Assembly (NCBI RefSeq): GCF_041435015.1
Contig: NZ_CP107989.1
Location: 248,001-312,000, forward strand
DNA from: Streptomyces canus
GTDB taxonomy: Bacteria; Actinomycetota; Actinomycetes; Streptomycetales; Streptomycetaceae
DNA: 64,000 nucleotides
Direction of reading: 5' to 3'
Below, piece by piece: positions 45,838-54,919 of this stretch (position 1 is the stretch's first letter; every line of letters begins with the position of its first letter). The position numbers and the translations under genes were made by a program. The notes beneath the pieces are model-generated. The model saw only the letters and a program-made list of their open reading frames with translations. It searched no databases and had not been told where the DNA came from.

Positions 45838-46793
45838 GGCCGCTCCCGGCTGCGGCGCCGGCCGGCCGGCAGGGGCACGGGATCGACGCCGTCTGTGACG
45901 GTGTTGGTGAGCGTGCCGATGCCCTCGACGGTGAGCGAGACGGTGTCGCCGGGCTCCAGCGGCGGCGGGGTCCGCTCGCCCCGCCGCCCCCACAGCTCGG
46001 CGAGGCAGCCGCCGTTCCCGCAGGTGCCGGAGCCGAGGACGTCACCCGGCACGACCCGGGTGCCGCGGGAGGCGTAGGCGACCATCTCCTCGAAGGTCCA
46101 GCTCATGTGGGACAGCAGGTCCTGGCCGACCACCTGCCCGTTGACCTCGGCGGTCAGGGCCAGCCGCAGGAAGCCCTCCGCGTCCCGGTACGGCGCCAGT
46201 TCGTCGGCGGTGACCAGGTACGGGCCGAGGGTGGTGGCGGTGTCCTTGCCCTTGCAGGGGCCGAGGCCGACCTTCATCTCGGCGGACTGGAGGTCGCGCG
46301 CGGACCAGTCGTTGAAGACCGTGTAGCCGACGATGTGCTCACGGGCCTGCTCGGGGGTGAGGTCGCGGCCCTCGCGGCCGATGACGGCGGCGACTTCGAG
46401 CTCGAAGTCCAGCACCTGGGACCCCGGGGGTACGGGAATGTCGTCGTACGGCCCGAACACGGCGTGGGGGTTGGTGAAGTAGAAGGTCGGCGCCGCGTAC
46501 CAGGCGTCCGGCACGCCGCTCGCCCCGTCGACCGAGCGTCGTACGCCCTCGACGTGTTCCTCGAAGGTGACGAAGTCCCGTATGGAGGCCGGTCGCAGCG
46601 GCGGCAGCAGTCGCACCTCGGAGACGTGCGGTCCGGCCGGGGCGTCGAGAGCCCTGGCCCCCGCCTCGGAGAGGGCGCCTGCTGTGATCAGTTCGGTGAG
46701 CGTGCGCTCGCCGGGGACCGGGCGGAGGCGGCCGTCCTCGCCGACGACGCCGACCTGGCGCCGGTGTCGGTGCTCGTACGCGGCGAAACGCAT
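45834..46793 (-). CDS. Fumarylacetoacetate hydrolase-family protein 2
   Basis: 319 residues, full FAH fold: IRDFVTFEEHVEGVRRS, metal ligands in FELEVAAVIGREGRDLTPEQ, IVGYTVFNDWSARDLQ, KGKDTATTLGPYLVTADEL, and GSGTCGNGGCLAELWGRRGE. The family includes hydrolases, decarboxylases and hydratases of ring-fission products. The closing FGYTVFNDWS block resembles fumarylacetoacetase itself. ATG 46793 has GGAGCACGCAC upstream. Confidence 0.92.
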   Translation of the reverse strand: MRFAAYEHRHRRQVGVVGEDGRLRPVPGERTLTELITAGALSEAGARALDAPAGPHVSEVRLLPPLRPASIRDFVTFEEHVEGVRRSVDGASGVPDAWYAAPTFYFTNPHAVFGPYDDIPVPPGSQVLDFELEVAAVIGREGRDLTPEQAREHIVGYTVFNDWSARDLQSAEMKVGLGPCKGKDTATTLGPYLVTADELAPYRDAEGFLRLALTAEVNGQVVGQDLLSHMSWTFEEMVAYASRGTRVVPGDVLGSGTCGNGGCLAELWGRRGERTPPPLEPGDTVSLTVEGIGTLTNTVTDGVDPVPLPAGRRRSRERP

Positions 46794-46904
46794 GTGCGTG
46801 CTCCAGGCTCTGGGATACGGGGTTCTCGGGGGCGGGAGGAACCGGGGGCACGGCGGCCGGTCGGCGCGGGACAGGACGTGCCGCGCCCCCGGATCTGAAG
46901 GGGG

Positions 46905-47843
46905 TCAGACCGGCGGGGCGACGAACACGCCGCGGTCGACGTCGTTGAACGACTCCTTGGCCACGAGTTCGTTCATCGGGTTGGCCGTGCCCCACTGGTC
47001 GGCGACCTCGGGCTGGGAGAAGTCGTAGACCTGGGGGTGCCAGGTGTCCTCGTCGACGACCTCCAGCTCGGTCGTGTACTCGACGGTGTTGCCGTGCGGG
47101 TCGAGGAAGTAGGTGAAGGTGTTGTCGCCCGCCGTGTGCCGGCCGGGGCCCCAGACCTTGTGGACTCCGGCCCGCAGCAGGCGTCCGGTGCCGCGCAGGT
47201 ACTCGTCGACGCCGCGCATCTCGAAGGAGACGTGGTGCACGGAGGTGTGCGGGCCCTGCGCGACGGCCATCGAGTGGTGCTGGTTGGAGATCCGCATGAA
47301 GTGCATGACCTCGCCCATGTGCGGCGAGCTGAGCGTGTCGGACAGGCGGAAGCCGAGGTGGCGCTCGTACCACTCGCGGGTGCGGTTGAGATCCGGGGAG
47401 TTGAGGACGACATGGCTCAGCCTGACCGGGATCGACTCCTTCTCCTCGATCCTGCGGTGCTGCCGGGCCTCGACGTCGGCGGAGACCTCGACGGTGCGGC
47501 CGTCGACGTCGAAGCAGCGGAAGCCGTAGCCGCCCCCGGGGGTGTCGACCTTGCCCGGCTGGGAGATCAACTGCACACCGCCCGCGAGGAGTTGCTCGGC
47601 GAGCGTGTCCACGTCGGCCGGGCTCGCGGCGCCGTAGGAGACGAGGTCGAGGCGCTTCTCCTCGGCCTTGCGCAGCCGGACGACGTACTGCTCAGGGCTG
47701 CCCTCGGCGGCCAGGAAGGAGATGCCCGAGTCCTCGGCGACCTTGGTCAGGCCCCAGACGCCGGCATAGAAGTCGAGCTGTTTGTCGTAGTCGGGTACGG
47801 CGAGGTCGACGTGACGCAGGTGGGTCAACAGACGTGCACTCAT
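46905..47843 (-). CDS. Extradiol ring-cleavage dioxygenase (VOC superfamily)
   Basis: 312 residues with two VOC modules: HLRHVDLAVPDYDKQLDFYA, then VRLSHVVLNSPDLNRTREWY. Expected Fe(II) ligands: His in RLSHVVLNS, His in SVHHVSFEM, Glu in GNTVEYTTELEV, as in catechol 2,3-dioxygenases. It would cleave a catecholic ring proximal to the hydroxyls with O2. A C-terminal extension (PQVYDFSQPEVADQWGTANP onward) is longer than in typical catechol dioxygenases. ATG 47843 has AGGAGGAAACCATC upstream. Confidence 0.9.
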   Translation of the reverse strand: MSARLLTHLRHVDLAVPDYDKQLDFYAGVWGLTKVAEDSGISFLAAEGSPEQYVVRLRKAEEKRLDLVSYGAASPADVDTLAEQLLAGGVQLISQPGKVDTPGGGYGFRCFDVDGRTVEVSADVEARQHRRIEEKESIPVRLSHVVLNSPDLNRTREWYERHLGFRLSDTLSSPHMGEVMHFMRISNQHHSMAVAQGPHTSVHHVSFEMRGVDEYLRGTGRLLRAGVHKVWGPGRHTAGDNTFTYFLDPHGNTVEYTTELEVVDEDTWHPQVYDFSQPEVADQWGTANPMNELVAKESFNDVDRGVFVAPPV

Positions 47844-47865
47844 GATGGTTTCCTCCTGTGGGGGG

Positions 47866-48915
47866 TCAGGCGAGCCGCAGCAGCGCCGCCGCGTTGCCCC
47901 CGCGGACGGCGTGGAAGTCGGCTTCGGGCAGGTGGGCGGCGCGCAGTGCCCCGACGGGGTCCTCGGTGCCCATGTCGAAGGGGAAGTCGGAGCCGAGCAG
48001 GACCCGGTCCGCGCCCGCGGCGGCGATGAGCGCGCGCAGGACGTGGGGGTCGTGGACGAGGGAGTCGAAGGAGAGCCGCTTGAGGTAGCTGCTGGGCAGC
48101 TGGGCGCAGTCCGTGCCCGCGTCGGAGCGGACGGACCAGGCGTGGTCGGCGCGCCCGATGTGGGTGGGGAGGTAACCGCCGCCGTGCGCCGCGACCAGCT
48201 TCAGTCCCGGATGGCGGTCCAGGACCCCGGAGAAGATGAGGTGGGACAGCGCCACGGCGTTCTCGGTGGGCTGGCCGACGGTGTTGGACAGGTACCACCG
48301 GTCCAGCCGCTCGTCGAGAGTGCAGCCGAACGGGTGCAGGAAGAGCACCGCGCCGGTTTCCTCGGCCCGCCGCCAGAAGGGCTCGTAGGCCGGGTCGGAC
48401 AGCTCGCGACCCGGTGCGTGGCTGGAGATCTCCACGCCCAACAGGCCCTGTTCCAGGGCATGTTCAAGGGTCGCGACGGCCAGGTCGGGGTGGTGCAGCG
48501 GGACCAGGCCCAGCCCTTTGAGCCGGTCCGGTGCGGCCGAGCAGTGCGCCGCCGTGCCCTCGTTGGCCAGTCGGCACACCTTGTCGGCGGTCGCCTCGTC
48601 CGTCCAGTGGTGGTAGTGCGAAGGGGACGGGCTGACCAGCTGCACATCGACGCCCTGGGCGTCCATCGCGGCCAGCCGGACCCCGGCGTCGGTGAGCCGG
48701 GGGATCCGTTCGCGCACCATGGGCCCGTTGACGGCGAGCGCGGCCGGTCCGTTGCGGCGGGCGTCGAGCGCCCTCGCCTCGGCGAGGCCCGCCGAGCCGT
48801 CCACCAGTGCCTCGATCGCGGGCAGCAGGACGTGGGCGTGCACATCGACCGTTGGCCAGGGGTACGGGTCAGTGCTCGTCGTGGGCTGGTGGCCGGGTGA
48901 CAGGTCGGAGGTCAT
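47866..48915 (-). CDS. Amidohydrolase-2 family decarboxylase (ACMSD-like)
   Basis: 349 residues. Metal motif VDVHAHVLLP (HxH), VQLVSPSPSHYHHWTDE, VLFLHPFGCTLDERLDRWYL, VAAHGGGYLPTHIGRADHAW, and LLGSDFPFDMG with the conserved Asp. The layout matches 2-amino-3-carboxymuconate-6-semialdehyde decarboxylase and related aromatic acid decarboxylases. ATG 48915 overlaps the monooxygenase stop (ATGA). Confidence 0.9.
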   Translation of the reverse strand: MTSDLSPGHQPTTSTDPYPWPTVDVHAHVLLPAIEALVDGSAGLAEARALDARRNGPAALAVNGPMVRERIPRLTDAGVRLAAMDAQGVDVQLVSPSPSHYHHWTDEATADKVCRLANEGTAAHCSAAPDRLKGLGLVPLHHPDLAVATLEHALEQGLLGVEISSHAPGRELSDPAYEPFWRRAEETGAVLFLHPFGCTLDERLDRWYLSNTVGQPTENAVALSHLIFSGVLDRHPGLKLVAAHGGGYLPTHIGRADHAWSVRSDAGTDCAQLPSSYLKRLSFDSLVHDPHVLRALIAAAGADRVLLGSDFPFDMGTEDPVGALRAAHLPEADFHAVRGGNAAALLRLA

Positions 48916-50042
48916 GGCAGGTCCCTGAGCATGGTCGACATGCGGTTGACCAGGCCGGGCACATCGGCGTCGCGCACCCCGTCGAGCTGCCACTGGCCGA
49001 TCTGCACGGAGGCGTCCACCACCGGACGCACCCGCGCGATGCGGCGCTCGTAGTACGTCTGGAACAGCTGGTCGTCCCAGTCGTCGGTGCCGGTGAGCAG
49101 CTCGGCGAGGACGAGCGCGTCCTCCAGGGACATCGCGGCGCCCTGAGCCAGGGTGGGTGGGCAACTGTGGGCCGCGTCACCGATCAGCACGACCCGTCCG
49201 CGATGCCAGGAGTCTTCCACCAACAGCCGGTGGTACCACGTGTAGTTGACCTTCGCCGGATCGTCGATGTGCTTGACGATCTCGGTCCAGTGGCCGCCGT
49301 ACCCCTGTACGAGGCCGCGCATCTCGTCGGCGTAGCTCTCGGGGGGTATGGACGCGCGATCGCGGTTGGCCTCGACCGCGTAGGCGTAGATGGTGTCCCG
49401 GCTGGTGGGGCAGTAGCCGGCGATGTAGGCGGGGCCGCCGTAGGCGAGGTCGGTGCGCTCCAGGCCCTCGGGACGAGGAGCGGCGATGCGCCAGATGGCC
49501 ATACCGGTCGGCACGGGACGGTCGGTGATGCCGATCGCGGCTCGTGTGCTCGATCCCATGCCGTCCGCGGCGATCACCAGGTCGTAGCGGCCCTCGCTGC
49601 CGTCGGCGAAACGCACGCGCACGCCGTCGGCGTCCTGGTCGAAGCTCTCGGCGCGGGTGCCGAGGCGCACCGAGGCGCCGCTCGCCCGGACGGCGTCGAT
49701 GAGGATGCACTGCAACTGCGGGCGCTGCATGCCGACGGTGGCGGGCAGGTCGTCACCGCCGGTACGAATGTCCTCGACGACGTGCAGGACGGTGCCGTCC
49801 GGGCCGGTGATGCCGAGCGATCCGAAGCCGAACCCGGAGGCCTGCACCTGCTCCCACACGCCCAGTTCGCGCAGGACCCGCAGGGCGTTGCCCTGGACGG
49901 TGATGCCGGAACCCGCGGTGGCGTTCCAGTCCTCCCTGGCCTCGATGAGGTCGACGGTCAGTCCGGCCCGGCGGAGCAGGATCGTGACGGCGTTGCCGGC
50001 CGATCCGCCGCCGACGACCAGGACGGTGCGGGGTGTTCTCAT
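48912..50042 (-). CDS. FAD-dependent aromatic monooxygenase
   Basis: 376 residues, group A flavoprotein hydroxylase: VLVVGGGSAGNAVTILLRRA (FAD dinucleotide loop), RYDLVIAADGMGSSTRAAIG (DG motif), RVVLIGDAAHSCPPTLAQGA (GD motif). The family hydroxylates activated aromatic acids using NAD(P)H and O2, probably supplying the diol for the dioxygenase. ATG 50042 has AAGGACTTCCCTC upstream. Confidence 0.93.
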   Translation of the reverse strand: MRTPRTVLVVGGGSAGNAVTILLRRAGLTVDLIEAREDWNATAGSGITVQGNALRVLRELGVWEQVQASGFGFGSLGITGPDGTVLHVVEDIRTGGDDLPATVGMQRPQLQCILIDAVRASGASVRLGTRAESFDQDADGVRVRFADGSEGRYDLVIAADGMGSSTRAAIGITDRPVPTGMAIWRIAAPRPEGLERTDLAYGGPAYIAGYCPTSRDTIYAYAVEANRDRASIPPESYADEMRGLVQGYGGHWTEIVKHIDDPAKVNYTWYHRLLVEDSWHRGRVVLIGDAAHSCPPTLAQGAAMSLEDALVLAELLTGTDDWDDQLFQTYYERRIARVRPVVDASVQIGQWQLDGVRDADVPGLVNRMSTMLRDLP

Positions 50043-50057
50043 GAGGGAAGTCCTTTG

Positions 50058-50109
50058 TTCCTCGAGTTGCTCCGGGTGAGGGTGTTCCTCTGGTTGCTCC
50101 GGGCGAGGG
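50058..50109. repeat. 25-bp tandem duplication between cyclase and monooxygenase genes
   Basis: Two copies with a 27-bp period (50058-50082 and 50085-50109), 22 of 25 identical, sharing GTTGCTCCGGG. They fill the only non-overlapping gap in this part of the operon. Confidence 0.85.
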
Positions 50110-51066
50110 CTACTTGACGGCGATCGGGTTGACGGGAGAGCCGACGGCTCCGGTGATCGGGAGGGGGGCGGCGGTGAGCCAGAACTCGTACACGCCGTCG
50201 GCCGCGCAGTCCGCGGCGAGCCTGTCGAGGTCCCACATCTCGCCGATCAGCAGCCCCATGTTGGGGATGACGACCTGGTGCAGGGGCTGGAAGGCGTGCG
50301 CGAACTCGTTGGGCCGGACCTCGAAGCCCCAGGTGTCGGTGGCGATCGCGGCGATCTCCGTGCGGTGCAGCCAGCCGGCCGCGGTGAACGACAGGCCGGG
50401 TGCCGCGCCGCCCGCGTAGTCGCCCCAGCCCTCGCGGCGGACCCGGCTGAGCTGTCCGGTGCGTACGACGACGATGTCCCCGCGGCCCACGAGCACTCCG
50501 TGGGCGGCGGCGGCCCGGGTGAGGTGCTCCTCGGTGACGGCGAACCCGTCGGGCAACTCGCCGTTCTGCCCGTGGACTTGGCCGACGTCCAGGAGCACAC
50601 CGCGCCCGGCGACGTGCGGCGCCATGTGCTCGATGCCGGTGACCAGGTCGCCGTCGGAGGTGACGACCTTCTCGGCCGCCCGGCCGTTCCATGCCTTGCC
50701 GTGGTCGAAGATGTGCCCCAGGCCGTCCCACTGGGTGGAGCACTGGAGCGGCATCGCGATCACGTCGTCGGCGCCGCCGATGCCGTGCGGGAAGCCCTGG
50801 TTGCCGAGGGCGGCATCGGTGCCGGTGTCGAGCATGGTGTGCACCGGGTTGGTGCGGCGGCGCCAGCCCTTCTGGGGGCCGTCCATGTCGAACCGCTGCG
50901 ACAGCGAGAAACTGACACCCCGCCGGACGAGGGCGGCACCCTCGCGCCGCTTGCCCTCGTCGAGGAAGTTGAGGGTGCCGAGGACATCGTCCTCGCCCCA
51001 GCGGCCCCAGTTGGAGTACTTCCTGGCGGCCTCGGCGATCGCGCCCTCGGGGTCGTTCCGGTTCAT
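50110..51066 (-). CDS. Cyclase-family protein (kynurenine formamidase-like fold)
   Basis: 318 residues. Blocks GEDDVLGTLNFLDEGKRREG, IAMPLQCSTQWDGLGHIFDH (metal site, variant of HxGTHxD), HVAGRGVLLDVGQVHG, DIVVVRTGQLSRVRREGWGD, and AAIATDTWGFEVRPNE. The family includes kynurenine formamidases and isatin hydrolases, which hydrolyse N-acyl or lactam bonds. ATG 51066 overlaps the FAH-1 stop (ATGA). Confidence 0.9.
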   Translation of the reverse strand: MNRNDPEGAIAEAARKYSNWGRWGEDDVLGTLNFLDEGKRREGAALVRRGVSFSLSQRFDMDGPQKGWRRRTNPVHTMLDTGTDAALGNQGFPHGIGGADDVIAMPLQCSTQWDGLGHIFDHGKAWNGRAAEKVVTSDGDLVTGIEHMAPHVAGRGVLLDVGQVHGQNGELPDGFAVTEEHLTRAAAAHGVLVGRGDIVVVRTGQLSRVRREGWGDYAGGAAPGLSFTAAGWLHRTEIAAIATDTWGFEVRPNEFAHAFQPLHQVVIPNMGLLIGEMWDLDRLAADCAADGVYEFWLTAAPLPITGAVGSPVNPIAVK

Positions 51067-52061
51067 GAACCCGTCTCCTCGGACACGCATCGGGTGCGCT
51101 GCACGCCGAGACCGGTGATGGACCCCTCCATGACGTCGCCGTCGCGCAGCAGCCGCCCCCAGTGGATGCCGTTGCCGGCCGGGCTGCCGGTCAACACGAG
51201 GTCGCCGGGCAGGAGTTGGGAAGTCCGGGAGATGTACGACACCAACCTGGCGACTCCGAAGAGCATGTCCTTGGTTGACTCGTCCTGCATGGTGTCGCCG
51301 TTGAGTTTGAGCGTGACCCGCAGATCGCCGGGGTCGGCGACCGACTCGGCGGGCACGATCCACGGGCCGAGGGGGGTGAAACCGGGGGCGTTCTTGCTGC
51401 GCAGCCAGTCCGTGCCGATGGCGGGCATGTCCCGGCGGAAGACGGTGGCCCGGTCGGTGAGGTCGTTGGCGATGGTGTAGCCGGCGACGTACTCCAGCGC
51501 CTCGTCCGTGGACAGCCGGTAGCCGGGTTTGCCGATGACGGCCGCCAACTCCAGTTCCCAGTCCGGCTTTTCGGCCCAGTCGGGAAGGCGTACGTCGTCG
51601 TACGGCCCGGTGATCGCGCTGGGCAGGCCGATGAACACGTACGGCAGGTCCTCGGCCGCCCGTCGGTCCATGAGAGCGGCGATCTCCTCACGGGCCTGCT
51701 CGACGGTGCGGGGGTCGTCGGGGGCACGGTGGGCGACCTCCAGGTCGATCACGTGCTGCCGGTAGTTCGCACCCGACTGGAAGACCTGCCGGGGCTCCAC
51801 CGGAGCGTGCGTCCGCAGGTCCCCGAGAGGCTGCCAGGCGGCCTTGTCGTCTCTGGCGAGGGCGTGCAGACGGGGCGTGGCCTCGTCCCAGCTCTCCAGG
51901 AGCGTGCGGGTGGTCAGCTCCCGCTCACCGAAGGCGGCGCGCAGGTCGAGGGCGCGGCCGTCCGGCGTGACGAGAGCGGGGAACGGGACCCCGTCAGGGG
52001 CGGAGAGAGTACCGAGGGCAAAAGGTCCGGCGAAAGGGACGGACGTGGCTGCGGGTTTCAC
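51063..52061 (-). CDS. Fumarylacetoacetate hydrolase-family protein 1
   Basis: 332 residues: QVFQSGANYRQHVIDLEVAH, VFIGLPSAITGPYDDVRLPD, WELELAAVIGKPGYRLSTDE with metal ligands, IANDLTDRATVFRRD, and LVLTGSPAGNGIHWGRLLRD. A second FAH-family member, distant from FAH-2, so it probably acts on a different intermediate. First gene of the operon, GTG 52061 with AGGAGGACACGTTC upstream. Confidence 0.92.
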   Translation of the reverse strand: MKPAATSVPFAGPFALGTLSAPDGVPFPALVTPDGRALDLRAAFGERELTTRTLLESWDEATPRLHALARDDKAAWQPLGDLRTHAPVEPRQVFQSGANYRQHVIDLEVAHRAPDDPRTVEQAREEIAALMDRRAAEDLPYVFIGLPSAITGPYDDVRLPDWAEKPDWELELAAVIGKPGYRLSTDEALEYVAGYTIANDLTDRATVFRRDMPAIGTDWLRSKNAPGFTPLGPWIVPAESVADPGDLRVTLKLNGDTMQDESTKDMLFGVARLVSYISRTSQLLPGDLVLTGSPAGNGIHWGRLLRDGDVMEGSITGLGVQRTRCVSEETGS

Positions 52062-52110
52062 GAACGTGTCCTCCTGATTGCGATGGGACTAATCTGGCCG
52101 CAGCCCTTGG

Positions 52111-52130
52111 GATAAGGGAAATCGATTATC
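52111..52130. promoter_or_regulatory. Candidate LysR binding site
   Basis: GATAA-N10-TTATC is a 20-bp inverted repeat in the divergent promoter between FAH-1 and the LysR gene, similar in form to T-N11-A boxes. A GGATAAG/CTTATCC pair also spans 52110-52159. Confidence 0.5.
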
Positions 52131-52190
52131 TGGATGACCGTCATCCGTCGGACTTATCCTGTCGACGCCCTCGCACGCTGGAGTGCCGCC

Positions 52191-53135
52191 GTGAACCTGG
52201 CAAGCCTTGATCTCAATCTGGTCGTCGCCCTGCGCGCCCTGCTGGAGGAGCGCAACGTCACCAGGGCCGGCCGACGCGTCGGTCTGAGCCAGCCCGCGAT
52301 GAGCGGCGCGCTCGCCCGGCTGCGCCGGCACTTCGACGACGACCTGCTCGCCCGCGTCGGAGGGCACTACGAACTGACGGCCCTCGGCCAAGTACTGCTC
52401 GACCGCACCTCCACCGTCTGCGACCAGCTGGAACGCCTCTTCACCAGCCAGGCCGACTTCGATCCGGCGACGGAGTCCCGCGAATTCACCCTCGGCGTCA
52501 GCGACTACTCGGTGGCCGTCTTCGGGGCCGAGCTCACCCGGATCCTCGACCGTGAGGCGCCCGGCGTCCGCGTGCGCTTCGTCCAGATCCCGCCCCGCAT
52601 CACCGAGGTGGCCGGTGCCGTGCTGAGCAGCCTGGACGGCATGATCATGCCGCACGGCATCATCAGCGACTTCCCCGTCACCGAGCTGTACGAGGACGGC
52701 TGGGTCTTCCTCGTCGCCGAGGACAACCCCGAGGTGGGCGACCGCCTCTCCCGCGACGACCTGGCGCGCCTGCCATGGGTGACCTATCTGCGCGCCTACG
52801 ACACCCCCGCGGTCCGCCAGCTCGGCATGCTCGGCATCGAACCACGGGTGAGCGTCTCCGTCGACAGCTTCACGGTGCTCCCCTTCCTGATCGCCGGCAC
52901 CCACCGGATCGCCCTCGTCCCGGCACTGCTCGCCGAACGCCTGCGCGGCACCGCACCGGTACGGATCATGGCGCCGCCCTACGAGACGGTCCCCCTGCGC
53001 GAGGCGCTCTGGTGGCACCCCGTCCACACCCACGACGCCGGGCACATCTGGCTGCGGAACACGGCCGCCCGCGTGGCGTCGGCCGTGCGGGCAGCCCCCA
53101 TCCGCGGCATGGATGGCGAGGATCCGGCAGTGTGA
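52191..53135 (+). CDS. LysR-family transcriptional regulator
   Basis: 314 residues. Winged helix LDLNLVVALRALLEERNVTR, AGRRVGLSQPAMSGALARLR, then an effector domain with FTLGVSDYSVAVFGAELTRI, VFLVAEDNPEVGDRL, LPFLIAGTHRIALVPALLAE. GTG 52191 lies seven bases after GGAG and begins in front of the HTH; an upstream ATG at 52134 would start inside the operator region. Divergent from the catabolic operon, so its likely activator. Confidence 0.93.
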   Translation: MNLASLDLNLVVALRALLEERNVTRAGRRVGLSQPAMSGALARLRRHFDDDLLARVGGHYELTALGQVLLDRTSTVCDQLERLFTSQADFDPATESREFTLGVSDYSVAVFGAELTRILDREAPGVRVRFVQIPPRITEVAGAVLSSLDGMIMPHGIISDFPVTELYEDGWVFLVAEDNPEVGDRLSRDDLARLPWVTYLRAYDTPAVRQLGMLGIEPRVSVSVDSFTVLPFLIAGTHRIALVPALLAERLRGTAPVRIMAPPYETVPLREALWWHPVHTHDAGHIWLRNTAARVASAVRAAPIRGMDGEDPAV

Positions 53136-53297
53136 TCACGTAAGGGGTAGTCGCCGGGAACGGCCTGGCTCATAGTCGGGGCAGTCCCCGACGCCCGCTG
53201 TCCCGGGCGTGTCCCCTCCGGTGCGCCGGTGCCCCGCTGCGTGGCCCAACCGCAGCGGTTCTGCGCCGCACCCCAGCCGCCACCCGTGGAGTTCGGC

Positions 53298-54503
53298 ATG
53301 TCCAGATCCATTTCTCCGCCCGTCCCCGCCGACAGCCTCCGCCCGAATTCCGAGAACGCGGGGCCGCTGCGCGCCGTGCTCCTGATGGCGGGCAGCTGTC
53401 TGCCGGTGCTGGGCGCCGTCCTTCTCGCACCGGTCCTGCCGAAGATGCAGGAACACTTCGCGACCGTGCCCGGAGTGAAGACCCTCGTCCCGGTCGTTCT
53501 GACCGTCCCCGCGCTCGCGCTCGCGCTGCTCGCCCCTTTCGCGGGCGTCATCGTGGACCGCCTCGGCCGGGTACGTCTGCTGGTCGCGGCTACGCTTGTG
53601 TACGCGCTGCTCGGTACCGCCCCGCTGTGGCTGGACTCGCTCGGCGCCATCGTGATCAGCCGGGTGCTGGTCGGCATCGCCGAGGCGGCCATCATGACCT
53701 GCTGCACCACGCTGATCGGCGACTACTACAGCGGACGGACGCGGGAACGCTACCTGGCCCTGCAGACCATGTGCGCCTCCATCTCGGCCACCGCGTTCTT
53801 CGTCATCGGCGGTGCCCTGGGGTCGGCGGGCTGGCGCGCGCCCTTCTGGATCTACGCCGTGGGCCTACTGCTGGCCCCCGCCATGGCGCTCACCCTGTCC
53901 AGGCCCAGTCCGGCCGGCGCCTCGGAAGCCGAAGAACCCGCGGGCGAGAAGAGGCCGTTCCCCGTGCGCCTGCTGGCGGGCATCTGCGCACTCACCGTGT
54001 TCGGCGCGATGGTCTTCTACACGGTGCCCGTCGAGATGTCCTACCTGCTCGACGACCTGGGCGTGAAGTCCACCGGCGTCATCGGCCTCGCCACCGCGGT
54101 CGCCAGCGCCGCCACCGTGCTCGGTTCCATCGCCTTCACCAGGCTGTCCGGCAGCCCGGACCGCAGGCTGCCCCTGGTGTTCGCCCTGTGCGCGGCCGGA
54201 TTCGTGGTGATCGCCCTGGCCAACAGCCCGGTGATCGTGATCGTCGGTGCGGTGCTCAACTGCCTCGGCACCGGCATGCTGTTGCCCTCGCTGCTGACCA
54301 TCGCGATGTCCAGGCTCAGCTACGCCGACCGGGGCCGCGGCACCGGTCTGTGGACGGCCGCCTTCTTCGCGGGCGAGTTCATCTGCCCACTCGTCGTGAT
54401 CGGCCTGGAATCGGCCACCGGCAGCATGGCCAACGCCGTCGGCCTCCTCGGTCTCGCCTCGGCCCTGGTCGCCGGCGGGTTGTTGCTCGGCCGTCGCCGG
54501 TAA
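53298..54503 (+). CDS. MFS transporter
   Basis: 401 residues, about 12 transmembrane segments. LGAVLLAPVLPKMQEHFAT, the motif A-like loop GVIVDRLGRVRLLVAATLVY, ISRVLVGIAEAAIMTCCTTL, and SYADRGRGTGLWTAAFFAGE in the second half. Probably imports the operon substrate or exports a by-product. ATG 53298 has GGAGTTCGGC upstream; follows the LysR gene in the same direction. Confidence 0.9.
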   Translation: MSRSISPPVPADSLRPNSENAGPLRAVLLMAGSCLPVLGAVLLAPVLPKMQEHFATVPGVKTLVPVVLTVPALALALLAPFAGVIVDRLGRVRLLVAATLVYALLGTAPLWLDSLGAIVISRVLVGIAEAAIMTCCTTLIGDYYSGRTRERYLALQTMCASISATAFFVIGGALGSAGWRAPFWIYAVGLLLAPAMALTLSRPSPAGASEAEEPAGEKRPFPVRLLAGICALTVFGAMVFYTVPVEMSYLLDDLGVKSTGVIGLATAVASAATVLGSIAFTRLSGSPDRRLPLVFALCAAGFVVIALANSPVIVIVGAVLNCLGTGMLLPSLLTIAMSRLSYADRGRGTGLWTAAFFAGEFICPLVVIGLESATGSMANAVGLLGLASALVAGGLLLGRRR

Positions 54504-54919
54504 CCGTTGTCCGGTCTCCCAAGGGATCCGGCGGGCCCACGCCGACCCACCGTCGCCGCTCTGCAGGTCGAGTTACGCACTGTTCAGCCGCGCATCGAGG
54601 GCGGCGTCCTGGACACCTGCCGGGAGCCGGCATCACCGGTCACGGCCTACGCGGCGCGGTGCTCTCCTACGGGCTGCGGAGCGGCAACTGGGCCAGGCGG
54701 GGCGCCTTTTGCCGGCGTCGGTTGATGGACCGCCCGCCTCATTCCGTCACCTCAAGTACCCGAAGACCGAGGCGGCTCAGGTCAGCTTTTCCCCCAGTGG
54801 GACGATTTCGTCGCCAGGGTCGGCTCAGCCCCTATGAGGGCTGGGCCGAGTCACTTCCTGCCGCGCCGCCGGCTGCCCCAAGACCTCTGCAGATCCATTG
54901 GCAACGCACTCGTGCTCGC
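54504..54919. other. Gap without recognisable gene
   Basis: 416 bp between the convergent MFS and TetR genes. I see no gene, strong hairpin or repeat. Confidence 0.45.
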
